This document shows, one piece after another, positions 21,787 through 32,131 of a DNA stretch of 64,000 nt (position 1 is the first letter of the stretch; each line of letters begins with the position of its first letter). Origin of the DNA: Sanguinoderma infundibulare (lineage: Eukaryota; Basidiomycota; Agaricomycetes; Polyporales; Polyporaceae). The position numbers and the translations under genes were made by a program. Location: positions 3,844,001 through 3,908,000 of the forward strand of contig JAVLRN010000004.1 of assembly GCA_032821775.1 (NCBI GenBank), in the 5' to 3' direction. The notes under the pieces were generated by a model that saw only the letters and a list, made by a program, of their open reading frames with translations, was not told where the DNA came from and did not search any database.

Positions 21787-22424
21787 TTAAAGATAGTAGT
21801 CCTCGCGGTCGGTCACTTGGAAGTTCGTCGCGCTGAACGCGCGCGCCGTTTCGATTTCGGCAGCTGCAGTTTGGGCCACCAGTTCGTTCACGTCTGCTGC
21901 AAATCCGGGGTTCGGAGGATCAAGCCGCGAGACCAGGTCCCGTAATTCAATGGCGTTCGCTTGGTCCCGACGAACTCGCACAAGGCGATCACGAGTGCTT
22001 TTGATCAGGATGAGGTCCTGCGCCTGCCCTACGTAGCGGCGCATGGTCCGGGCCATCTTGAAAGCCAGCGGAGCGAGTTCCACGATGTCACGCAATCGCG
22101 TGAACAACACCTCGACACCGATGGGAGTACTTCGAAAGCACCCCAGGACCCCGCGTTCGCAGCCAGGTACATCTTCCGGTGTGGTTCAGTAGCTGTCAAT
22201 CAACCTAGGCGCTGCGGGCGTACCAAGTCTTCGACGATGGTCTTTACCTCATGTTCCAACACTGGCCGTGCGTCGCCGGACGCGATTCTGTTCGCCAGCC
22301 CGTCCAGCCGTCGTTGGACTTGGTTTTCGAGCGCACTGTTCAGGCCGAATGAAGTCCGACGGAGCTCCTGGGCGCCCGCGAACGAGTCCTGGAAGGGAGG
22401 CAGAACTTGAAGAACCAGCGGCAT
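21787..22424 (-). CDS. uncharacterised helical protein, KDZ-element gene F
   Basis: Two open segments on the minus strand look like exons of one gene: MPLVLQVLPPFQDSFAGAQE to TIVEDL (exon 1, from 22424), then a segment around LFTRLRDIVELAPLAFKMAR ending DREDYYL (stop at 21787). A GTACGC donor follows exon 1, but I could not find an acceptor that keeps phase, so the internal boundary is uncertain. The helical, charged composition resembles gene E just downstream. No family recognised. Confidence 0.45.
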
Positions 22425-23060
22425 GATGAGCGTTACGGAATAATTGGGCGCTCGTGTGGTTCTGACTTCTTCCTTTAAGCTTCTCGGAACGTTCTCCTCT
22501 CGCGGCGTCCATTACGACACCAGCTCCTTTGGTATCCACTCAGGTTGGGCCTCGTATTCAAGCCCTAGGCCCTATTCTTCCTCAAAGGCTCCCATGCCCC
22601 TCCTCAACTTCGCCCAAACCGCTTTTGGATGCGTTCGAGTGGGTCGCACGACTGCGTGACCGTGTTAGCCGATCAAAACCTTCGTCACCGGAGATCACTT
22701 TCGAATTCCTTCCCGGATTACACGGAGCTGTGCTATTTGTACACGATGACGATCCTTACGTCATTCCTCGTCGGAACTGGCACCGTACTCGTATTCGTCG
22801 GTCTTCAGGGTGTCACCGACGCTCATGTTACTCTCGTGTCGGCTTCCCCGGACACGCTCGTAGCGCTGTTGCACGTTCCGGTAGTGGTTCAATTTGACTT
22901 CCGGGTTTCTTCGACGATGTGGTCAAGGCGCGCGCTGCGCGACGGCACGGGGACTGGCACGTGCGAAGCGGCAGGGTCCAGCACATGTGCGCGCGCGAGG
23001 GCGACTGTTTGCGCGTTCACCCGTCATTTCTGGAGCCCACCGCACGAATATAAATGTATT
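22425..23060. other. intergenic stretch upstream of gene F
   Basis: About 630 bp without a convincing gene. CG-rich, with GCGCGC tracts near 22930 and 22990 and scattered short frames. It presumably contains the promoter of gene F; no motif identified. Confidence 0.35.
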
Positions 23061-23640
23061 ACATGTCAACTGCGTGTCGAGAGGAATATGGAATGTGTAT
23101 CACGAACTACTGGACTGCAACAAATGTGTCCGGAAGAATAAAACGTTAGTCGGAGCCAAAGGACAACACAGAAATGAGTCACACAGTCTAGGTGCGCACA
23201 TACCTGTAATACGACGTTGCATCCCGGGCGGGTGACATTTGTGGGTACGGTCGGTACACGGCCGGATGCAGAGCACAGCCACGAATGCCATCCGACTGGT
23301 CCCCACCCCAGCGAGGGATCATGAACCGGTGTACTGCAACAAATGTGTCCGGAAGAATAAAACGTTAGTCGGAGCCGAAGGACAACACAGAAACGAGTCA
23401 CACAGTCTAGGTGCGCACATACCTGTAATACGACGTTGCATCCCAGGCGGGTGACGTTGGCGAGCACAACACGCGCACGGCCGGTCGCAGTGTGCCACCA
23501 CAAATGGCGTCTGGCCGGTCACCGCTCCGGTGAGCGCAATGGCCCTCTTAAAAATGTTTTGAATTGTTGAAGTTAATAGTCGTGCAAACAGACGCAGCAC
23601 AGTTATGTGGGCAAAAAAGACCTGTTGCTCGTGCATCAAC

Positions 23641-23716
23641 CGTGCCGGGAATCGAACCCAGGGCTTGACGAGTGCTGGTAGCGCTCATGAAGACGCATAG
23701 ACCACTACGCCACAGT
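23641..23716 (-). other. tRNA-like sequence in right arm, copy a
   Basis: On the minus strand an A-box-like TGGCGTAGTGGTCTATGCG and a B-box GGTTCGATTCC are present, with a pairable D-arm (GCGT/ATGC) and T-arm (CTGGG/CCCGG). There is no complementary acceptor stem, so it is a derived element, not a working tRNA. Confidence 0.5.
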
Positions 23717-23984
23717 ACCTTGTACCAGTACTGCTACCAAACGCCTCTAGTACTCGCCTCGATGGCCATAATCGTTACATCATTCCGTGGGCTCCGGTCG
23801 GGTGGCATCTTGGATTATTGCTGTTCCGGGCTGGCAGTACACTGTGGCGGGGCCGGAAGGTAGTGGCAGAATGAACAGAATACTACTTGTGCAAATGGAC
23901 CCTAGTAATTGGGTGAACACCCCGGTCGTGCTATTGCGCACCGTTCATCTGAAAAAAAAAACTTGTTACAACTGTGGTCTAGGA

Positions 23985-24060
23985 CCGTGGTGGGAATCAA
24001 ACCCAGGGCTTCACGAGCAGCGTAGCGCTCAAGAAGACGTGCAGACCACTACACCACGGG
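23985..24060 (-). other. tRNA-like sequence in right arm, copy b
   Basis: Same plan as copy a. Here the outer sequences CCGTGGTG and CACCACGG are perfect complements, closing a hairpin over the A- and B-box-like segments. The B-box is GGTTTGATTCC, one base from consensus. Confidence 0.5.
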
Positions 24061-25339
24061 AGCTTGCACCAGTACCACTATCAAATCCCTATTGACTCAC
24101 GCACATCATTAAATGTGTAAATGCACTTGCATAACCGGGTGGCATGTACGACAATGAATATTGCTCAGAACAGGTGACAGGCACGAGCATGGATATGAAT
24201 TGGGCAAGAAAACATTTAATGTTAGTGGGCATGGGCTCCGGAGTGGGCAGATTGAGTCCCAGACAGGCCCCGACGTGGGACGCTACATGCGACTGGGGTT
24301 GGATAGTTACCTTAGAGAATATGTCACGCACCGGGCGGTGAGCAGGTGCGAGTGTTGATGCCGTACGGCCGTGGCGAACCGGTCAGGGGGAATGCCATGC
24401 GGCCGGCCACCACAGAGGGAATGCCTCAGGTATGGCGGACTGAGAAAAATGATGCCTGTACACTGTCGCGGGGCTGGATGGTAGCTGCAGAACAAACAAA
24501 ACTCCCGCCAGATGATGTCCACAGTCATATGTTCGAGGGGCCGGATGGCACACGCACTGACCAATGGCGACCGGCCGGACATCAGACAACGACTCCAGAA
24601 GGCAAGCACACATCGGTCAGACAGTAGGTGTCAAAGGGCCGGGATACATTTGTAGGTATGTGTGCTGACCGGCCGGGTGGCACCAGGTTTAACCGGTGTG
24701 CATAGGTGCCGAATTGACATGATGGGTGGCATGTACCCACCATGTGCTGACTGTGGAAGAAACGACGGAAAAACTGGAATATGTGTAAGGGAGGGCGAGC
24801 AGCGGCCGTACGATAGTACCGGCGACCATGATGCCCCAGCCGGATGGTAGCCACTGCTACCACGGGTTCGCGCGCGGATGGTGGCAGCAGCTACCATGCT
24901 GAACCGGCCGGTCGGCAGCAGCAGCTACTATCACAAGCCGGCCGGACGGCATTAGTAGGCACCATCCGCCACCGGCCGGCGATCATCTATGGTTTACACG
25001 TTAATAGCACCCCCGGTCATTCACACAGGGAAGTGGAATCAATGAGTACACCATGACCTGTATGCAGAAATCCAATCTAAAAGTAAGCACGGACGGTAGA
25101 CGGCCACCGTTGGATTTTGAAAGCCCACCGGCCGCATGGCGGAATAGAGGATGAAATTGACAGCGGCCGGGCAGCACTTGCGGCAAAATCACAGGCCCCG
25201 GCCCGCGGCGGCTCGACAGTAATTATGGCATTTTCTCCCCTCCGGCTACCTTACAATTGTGGTGATTTTAGTGGAATGGTCTGGGAGAATGCCCCTCATA
25301 CGCAGCTATCGGCTTTCATAGCTTCGCATCAGTAAAGTC

Positions 25340-25640
25340 GGATTTTGCTTAACGGCTTAACGGCTTAACGGAAAATGGCCATCCTCCCCCCCGGATCTTG
25401 GTGGATATCCTGGGCAAACTTCTACCTCCAACGTGTCGAGGAGACATCTCTTTGTCCCCCGCCGTGTGCCAGTCAGAGTGCGGGCGAGCGGTGCTGGTAG
25501 AAGGGAGGTCGTCAGTGGCGGCACTTACGGGCGCTTCGAGACCTGCTTACGGCTTATCGGCTTATCGTGCTTAACGGCTGCTTAACGTGCTTAACGGTGC
25601 TTAATGGCCCCGTTAAGCACGGTTAAGCAATTTCCGGAAG
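25340..25640. repeat. GCTTAACGG-type short repeats at right edge of the element
   Basis: GCTTAACGG or near forms (GCTTATCGG, GCTTAACGTG) recur about ten times. The stretch ends in a small palindrome TGCTTAA...TTAAGCA directly before the F-box homology resumes. No counterpart is seen at the left edge, so this may be a separate insertion or the true end structure of the element. Confidence 0.6.
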
Positions 25641-25644
25641 TACT

Positions 25645-26135
25645 GATGCGGCTGGATAGATGGGGTTTCCGTGAATGCACAAAACGACCCGCTGGTCAAT
25701 GCCCGACGCGCAGGACTTCCACAGGCACTCTCCATACTCCTCCGTGCTGAAAGCGACGATCCGTGGGCGTCTGATATGCACAAACTGGAGCAGTTCGTCC
25801 TCGCTCCAACCCCCGCCTTCAACGCTTCCACGATTTCGCCGCACGTCGCCCCTGGTGAGCTGCCAAATTGACCGCTAGGCGCAGAAACTCTCCAGCCGGC
25901 TGCTGCAGCTCCTCATATTTTCCCTCCAATCCGCGTCCAACACCCCTCGCCGACCTTCCGCGGCTTCCTCCTCTGCCGCGACATCGCCCTTGGGTCCTCG
26001 GGTACTGCTCTGTGAATCCAGCCACGCACCGCGTCCATCGCGCACCTCTCGACGTTCAATCCTCTTTCACAAAGATCACGGACGCGATGAACCCGGACTA
26101 CCGGCACCCGGATGACCGCTCTCAACCCTGGGGAC
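25645..26135 (+). pseudogene. F-box protein pseudogene, 3' part
   Basis: Resumes homology to the intact F-box gene at 38493-40207: VSVNAQNDPLVNARRAG aligns with its VVNVQNDPLVDARAG, then LSILLRAESDDPW and KLEQFVLAPTPAFN. Further on, GCGACATCGCCCTTGG and GCGATGAACCCGGACTA match at base level. Frame changes and a TGA where the intact copy has a Trp codon (after ACTGCTCTG near 26010) disable it. Homology fades near 26135, before the intact gene's C-terminus (GWADGGVRVLDLV). Only about ten codons separate it from where the 5' part stops at ~2645. Confidence 0.8.
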
Positions 26136-26598
26136 CCACGTCCTAACGCGACGAGCCCCGCGGGCACTGCGAAGTCTCGAATCGTACATATTGTCAAGCG
26201 ACGATTTTAGGCTGGCGCAATGGCCTGTAGGCGACGGATCTATATAGAACATGGTCGCATTGGGTTTCTGTTCCTGTATCACTCGGTATGCAAACACGCT
26301 TTTATGTACCAACGCCCTGCAGCCTGGAGGTTCGCTCGCCGGGAACGACCTCAGGCAAGACTTCCGCGGTAATTGCTCAGATTGACGAAAGAAGACGAAC
26401 TCACGAACTCAGGGGACTCAAGCGAGAAGCCTTGTTGCCGAGAAGAGGTCGCCGGGTTTTGCCGTGGTTGACACTACCATAGCTAACGTTTCGCCCTCCG
26501 ACCAGACGAGCGTCGTCACCCCTTGTCCTCATCCCACTCCCCAGCATCGACGGTACGTCCCCGATGCTGCGCTGGTCGCAATTTTGCATGTCTCATGC
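26136..26598. other. intergenic stretch between F-box and MYND copies
   Basis: About 460 bp, no convincing coding sequence. It is the expected location of the MYND gene promoter; no motif recognised. Confidence 0.35.
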
Positions 26599-27776
26599 AT
26601 GATTAGTCGCAGAATGGTGGCTCACAAATGCGCCCGTTGCTCCATCGAGGCCCTTAGCGCCAAACGATGCACAGCATGCAAGAACGTCTGGTACTGCAGC
26701 ACCGAGTGCCAGAAGCAACACTGGCCGCTCCACACCTTCGACTGCAGCACCGGAAAGCCAATCGACACCGCCTACCACGTCGCCCGCGCATGCTTCTACA
26801 ATACTGTCCTGTATCACGAACAGACCAAGATCGACTACGGGTTCAAAACGGCTTTCACGATGTTGGGCTCCACTGGCTACGGCATGGTGCGGGAGATGTG
26901 GATGGAGGTTATCGTTCACCATGCCGTTCCTCCGCAGGAGGTGCGCAAGTGGAGAAAGGACGGACGACTTCTGGAAGGCGTCAAGGGCGTCTTCGAAGCC
27001 CTTCCGGCCGACAGCCGCGGCGCATGCTACCCGTGGCTCCTCAATCACCAGTGGCTCTTCGACGCAGTGCATGTGGACCAGGATCCAGTTGAGTTGGCGG
27101 GGAAGGTAAATCGGGACGCCTGGACTTTCATCGGCGGCTCCCCGACGAGGAGCTGAAGAACAAGGTCCGCGCATTCCCCCGCGCCCGCAGAAACTCTTTC
27201 TCTCTCTATGCCATACTCCTATTCCCAGTGGACCCCCACCCTATTACTCCGGAAGCGGAGGACATGTGGATGACCTTCGGCTTCGTCGCCGGCAACGAGG
27301 CGGAGCTCGCGCGCGCGTACCGGAAGCTGATCCAGCGCTGCACCTTCGACGAGTTCTGCGCCTCATTCGAGACTTCGAGCATTCCTGCCCTCTTCGACCG
27401 CTGCAACGTTTCCGTTCCACGGTCGCGTCACTTCCTCGATGTCATGGCTGGTTCCCCGAGATCCTTCAAGTCCGTTTGGTACCTCAAGCTCTACGTCGTC
27501 AAGCTGCTCAGTGTAATCCCGGGAGACTCTCCGACGCCTGCGCGATCTGTCGCCGTCGACTACGGCTTCACGAACTGCAAGAACGACGAAGACACGAAGC
27601 TGCTGGACGATTTGTACAAGCGGATGTTCGCCACGGGGCTCGATCCCCTCGACCTCCACGAAGCGTGTATTCGCGGGCAGCTGTTGGAGTGGGCGAAGGG
27701 ATTTCTGAAGCTCGCGCCGAACACAGCGAAGTACACGCGTTTGCTGAAGAACCCTCACTCCCTTCGCGAGTTGTAA
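26599..27776 (+). pseudogene. MYND zinc-finger protein, frameshifted copy
   Basis: From ATG 26599 (MISRRMVAHKCARCSIEA) the frame encodes a MYND finger with all ligands (CARC, CTAC, YCSTECQ, WPLHTFDC) and then about 150 residues matching the intact paralogue at 36488-37723. Near 27140 the frame meets a stop (GGSPTRS), while a one-base-shifted frame continues the homology (EELKNKVRAFPRA) to a natural stop at 27776. A few residues are also deleted there. Without a splice site to explain it, this is a frameshift. MYND fingers mediate protein-protein contacts; the remainder is a basidiomycete-specific helical domain of unknown function. Confidence 0.8.
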
Positions 27777-28251
27777 AATCAAGAGGTGCGCCATGCTAAG
27801 CTGTCCCTGTCGCCGCCCCGTCCCCATGTATGGCCGTCCTCGTTGGTGCCATTAGCCGTGATTCTGATGAGTACTTTGTTCTATCTCAGTTGTCAAGATG
27901 GCCACGCTCCCCGTGCTGTTCGAGTCGACTTACTAGTGTTCGCGGTCTTCACCTTCATGCCTGTCGCGCTGTTGAACACGTCCCCAGCGGTCTGAGCTGG
28001 AGCCGGTCTCGGTAGTCCTTGGGTTGGCGCGGATGTATTCTCAACATGAAGAGTGTCCAATCGAGCCTGATATTACCCAATACTTTACGCACTCTAAGGG
28101 ACGGCAGGTCGATGGCAGGTGACTTTATCGCGATACATAGGATGATACATGGCAATAGGAAACTTGGCACATTCAGGGAGAAGGCCCGAGGACAGTCATG
28201 AACATCTTCAAAGTGGCACCGGATCCCGGCGGAACAGAGTCCTGTTCGAAG
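27777..28251. other. intergenic stretch, no gene seen
   Basis: About 475 bp between the 3' ends of convergent genes (MYND copy and DUF6534 gene). Short open frames only; nothing recognisable. Confidence 0.35.
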
Positions 28252-30447
28252 TCAAAGGGACTTATACTTTGTATCCTTCGGCATCGATATGAGTATGCGT
28301 CTCCTGCGGCTGTGGTTAGACTGGGATGATGTATTCACGTTGATTGGACTGACCGACTCGATGGTAATCCCGCTGTTTGGAATAAACGACAAAGGGATAT
28401 CGATGGGACCTGTTGTCGGCACGGTCACCGCGGTGGTATCTTCACGGCGGGATCTGAGGGTCTTGCGGACGTTCAGCCTGAATTTCAAAGGTTAATATGC
28501 TGTGACTCCAAGCCAGCGCGATTCGTTGGGCTCACGAAGCGAGGAGTGCGTTGAAGTAGACTTTCGCAGATCAGATGTTGGTCAGCGTTCTTACTTCTGG
28601 TGGCAGCGTGGACGTACATTTGCCGCTGGTAAAGTAGACTGGGTGACAGCGGTTAGTGTGGTGAAATGTGCTGTCGTACGGGACTGTCCTTACTTCCTAC
28701 AAATATTAGGGTTTTGGGTAATGCAGCCAGCTATGAGATCGGAATTGATGGTCAGTAGTGGACTAATCGTATCCGTACGGGGACTCACAGTTACGATGCA
28801 TGCGAGCATCACGGCACTGATGAGGCAAACCGGATTGGGTTCAGCATGGAACAGACGCCTCCGGGAAGTAGGATTCAAGTTCACCTCGTCACTAAGCCTG
28901 TGTTTACTGTGTACAACATCAGGACATTGAGGGTTGCCACGGTCCTACATCGGATGAGAGAATGGGGGTTAAGTGCTGCGTCTTCTCAGCCGCTAGGTGG
29001 ATGGTGCGCTTACTTTCGGTGGATCGTCTGTCGCTCTCTGTATAAAAGATATGACAGGCACGCGGCGATGCAGAGATCGTTGAAGATGACGAGGGATAGT
29101 TGGACGTATAGAACCGACTAAAGGATAAAAGGCCAGAAACTTTAACATCCTATCGGCGTCCGAAAGCCTATCGTGATCGGCCTACCGAGAATTCATCCTC
29201 AGCTTCGACCCATGTGTGAGATTTGGAGATTCTGGGAGAGGATGGCCGGCGGTGAGTGCGAAATGATGTTTCAAACCGCAGCATGTGCGACCCCACCCTT
29301 TGATGCTGAATGCTTAATGGAAGGATGAGCGATGGACAATTATTAGGATAACCCGGAGCTCGCGTACCAATTCCTATGGCTATCGCAGTCGTTCGTCATC
29401 GTGAGCTCAGAGTTCAGGGAACACAATTTATGGGTGGACGGGTGGACTTACCCCAGACGAATAGCAGCAGGACGCTCTACATGTCCAACTTAACGGTGAG
29501 TGATAAGGCTGAGGATAGAATCCGATGCACGTACAAGAAAGCTGCACAGCCAACGTTTTCCCCTCCTACACACTGAGGTGGGAGTAAGTTATCCGCACGA
29601 GAGCAGCAGTGAGAATGCACTGACGGATCCAAATCCTCCAGGTGAAGAAGCTGAGGATCGTCACTCGGATGCATGAGCTTGCGCGTGCTATAGTTGGACT
29701 TTATTGAACCCACCTGCGGACTACCGTGTCGCTCGTTGTCTACGCAGGATTGAGCAAATGACGGGTAGATTAGGACCAAAAACATACAGTGATCAACATC
29801 CCTGCCTGTCAAAGGCGGAAGGTGCGTAATTAGGAGGACGGTTGTTGGACGTTCGCCTGTTGAATGCTTACGAAGAAGGTCCTGGTTGAAATCGGTGAGC
29901 GGCTGGTGATCAAAGGATGAATGAATGAGACACTGACCAAGGAATCTGGTCTATAGCAGTCGTGTCCCCGAAGTTGGTGACGCTATTTCTGGGAGTTTAC
30001 AAAAGCAGCGTCTCATGAACATCCTTGGGGTCCAGTCCAGCGACGATAGCCAATTACCGGTAGGTGATGTGGGCCACCATGATTATCTGCAGCGTGTCCA
30101 GGACGCTAAACCACAGTGAAGGTCCTCTCGTTATTCAGGTACGTTTAAAGGCACGATGAGCAGGCACTCACAGCAAAAACGAGATCTGTGGTTGCCGGTG
30201 CTGATTAGCTTGAGCAGTGACAAGCGATCGAATCCGACGGTTGAGGCTTACCCCGGCTTTCATGAGTTTATGGTCTGAACTGTAATTCTGGAAGTACAAG
30301 AATGCTTGAAAGCATGTTACGCCGAATAGCCTGTGCGCGCAATATTCAGTATCCCCACAAGACATAGAAGAAAGCTGGAACTCGGACGTACGCCGTAGCA
30401 CATAGGCAGCCAATGAAACATGCTCCAAGGGTGCTGTCGAGACTCAT
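28252..30447 (-). CDS. DUF6534-type multi-pass membrane protein (copy a)
   Basis: About a dozen short exons on the minus strand, separated by 50-200 nt introns, can be followed from ATG 30447. They begin MSLDSTLGACFIGCLCATA, joined by a GTACGT...CAG intron to LFGVTCFQAFLYFQNYSSDH, then VLDTLQIIMVAHITYR, VTNFGDTTAIDQIPW, a block near SVLYVQLSLVIFNDLCIAAC with LSYLLYRERQ, TVATLNVLMLYTVNTGLVT, VYFNALLAS and LNVRKTLRSRRE. This order (first helix, YFQNY loop, cytosolic LYRER, YTVNTG helix, N.LLAS.LN.RK tail) is that of DUF6534 proteins, which have about seven membrane helices and unknown function. Several central boundaries are uncertain, so integrity is not proven. A paralogue lies at 43007-44808. 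Confidence 0.65.
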
Positions 30448-30962
30448 GGCAGGATGGGGTTGAACGCGACGCTGCGGCGCTTTCGTCGCAGGACGCCGAG
30501 TCCCATCTATAAGTAACTTGAAAGCGAGACGTGTCTCGAGAAGACCTGGGCCTGGTGGGCAGTCCGAGAGAAAGTCCGAGACATGGCGATGTCACCGGGC
30601 TCGGCGCTGATGGATGGTTTTCAACAGATGTTGGACAGCTTACAAGCGCATAAAGGCCGCACTTCAATGCCGGTGGAAGTTGTCGAGAGCAGAAAGGAAG
30701 ACAACGGAACGCCGATGTGTTCGACACAGACCGCACTGGGTGCGCATCAGGCAGCAATATTTATAGTAATCAGGATGCGGCTCGAGAGACCCCGAGGAGC
30801 TCAGGAACCAGGCCCAGGATGCATGCATGGAACCGCATTTCATGGGCGCTGAGCGTGGCTCTCGGAACGTATTGACTCGGGATCCCACAGCTGGTATTGG
30901 CATCATTCACAAATATTAATGCCGGCACAGGTAGATTCGGATACAGTGCAGTGTACCATCGT
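30448..30962. other. intergenic stretch, no gene seen
   Basis: About 515 bp between the DUF6534 start and the methyltransferase stop, both on the minus strand. It probably contains the DUF6534 promoter; no motif recognised. Confidence 0.35.
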
Positions 30963-32131
30963 TCAGAGCTTCCGAGCGACAAAATACGATCCAATCGAGA
31001 AAGCCCCCTCCTCTTGCATCTTCGTTTCCACCTCGCCCAACATTTGCATCATGGCCTCCTCATTTGGAACAGGGGTTCCATCTGGGTAGACGAGCTTTCC
31101 TTTCGCGAGCAACGATGCAGCGAGATGCTTGAAGATGAGCTTCATGTTCGTCACCGTGAACTCAGCATACTCGGATAGGTCTGCGCCAGCACCACCCTTC
31201 ATCGTGCAACAGAGCCTCCCCCATGGTACTGGAGAACGCCTTGATTCGACGATCGCAAATCCGGCATCTAAAAGCAGTCCCCCAAGGCGGTATGAGAGCC
31301 TACAGTACGCCGTCAGCATACGAGATCGTGCTTTGGGCTGGTGAACGAATAGCAGCTCACTCGACGATGAACCCACTCTCTAGCGAGGTGCGCGTGTATA
31401 TTGCGTTCGCCTTGCCGATCCACCCAGGGTTCTTGAGACACGAGTCGAGGTCATGTCCCCCGACCCACTCGGAAGGAGGCTCGACACCCGTGTACAAGAC
31501 CGGATCCGCCTCCTCGAGCATGAGAAGCCCACCCGGTTCTGAGTTGCATTGCACTCAGCTCAACACATCGATGCGATGGCAGTGGGAGGGGGACGTACTC
31601 AGAATCTGGCAACAGTTACCCAGCGCGGACATCCATCCCTCTCCAGTGAGACACAAGAGCAACATGCTCATGTGCACGAGGTCGAACGTCCCGTGGAGCT
31701 CCTGTGGAAACGGCTTCGTGACGTCTTGTTGGAAAGTTGCGATCCCGAGCGGGTCGGTGATTGTGGGACTGGGGAGGAACTTGAGATCGATGTCACAGGC
31801 TGAGAGGTGGATGGGAGGAACAGTCGCATCTCGTCCTGGGACGTTAAGCCGCTTTCGTACATCTGGATGGCTTGCCAAGTCGAGAATCCACGCGCACGTC
31901 CCGGCTGCGACGTCGAGCACTCGGTCGACGCGAGAGACGTCGACAGAGGAAGGGACTGCGCTTGTCCAACCTATAATGCTCTTTTTCAGGACGTACTGGG
32001 CCCCGAGCCTGTATTAACTGATCAGTGAGCATAGGCTGTCTATGTCGCACAGGGACTAGTGCTGACCGTTGCTTCTCATCCTCCCCCGCTGGGATCACGT
32101 AGTTTGAATCGTCGACCACCGCTGGTAACAT
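30963..32131 (-). CDS. SAM-dependent methyltransferase (intact copy)
   Basis: Four exons on the minus strand. Exon 1 from ATG 32131 (MLPAVVDDSNYVIPAGEDEK) is joined by a ~57 nt intron to RLGAQYVLKKSI. Exon 2 carries SAM motif I (RVLDVAAGTCAWILDLASHP), the acidic HLSACDIDLKFLP and the motif II/III area GTFDLVHMSMLLLCL. Exon 3 begins with the post-I motif LKPGGLLMLEEADPV, and exon 4 runs from LSYRLGGLLLDAGF to SYFVARKL. All junctions keep phase and no stop interrupts, giving roughly 320-330 residues, normal for this basidiomycete family of small-molecule or LaeA-like methyltransferases. The substrate cannot be told. Fragments of the same gene occur at 233-432 and 47640-47968. Confidence 0.8.

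Larger units (their letters stand above)
23060..24960 (-). repeat. right subterminal arm of the KDZ element
   Basis: Inverted counterpart of 3240-5110. Read on the minus strand it presents the same blocks in the same order: CTCAGTCCGCCATACCT, CCACTCCGGAGC, CACTAACATTAAATG, the tRNA-like hairpin, then ~218 bp tandem units with CAGGTATGTGCGCACCTAG and TTTGTTGCAG. CCGGCCGG-type motifs are frequent, for example near 24399, 24570, 24667, 24905, 24938 and 24972, continuing to about 25165. There is one extra tRNA-like copy relative to the left arm. Confidence 0.8.
2646..25644. mobile_element. KDZ-type DNA transposon (~23 kb) with TET/JBP cargo
   Basis: A DDE transposase of the KDZ (Kyakuja-Dileera-Zisupton) superfamily and a TET/JBP oxygenase gene lie side by side. 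They are flanked by uncharacterised genes and by long repeat-rich arms that are inverted relative to each other (left ~3240-5110, right ~23060-24960). Coupling of KDZ transposons with TET/JBP genes is described for basidiomycetes. The two halves of an F-box gene lie immediately outside, which fixes the outer limits to within tens of bases. I could not define exact termini or a target-site duplication, and the outermost ~500 bp on each side do not obviously match. The transposase has disabling lesions, so this copy is probably not autonomous. Confidence 0.85.
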
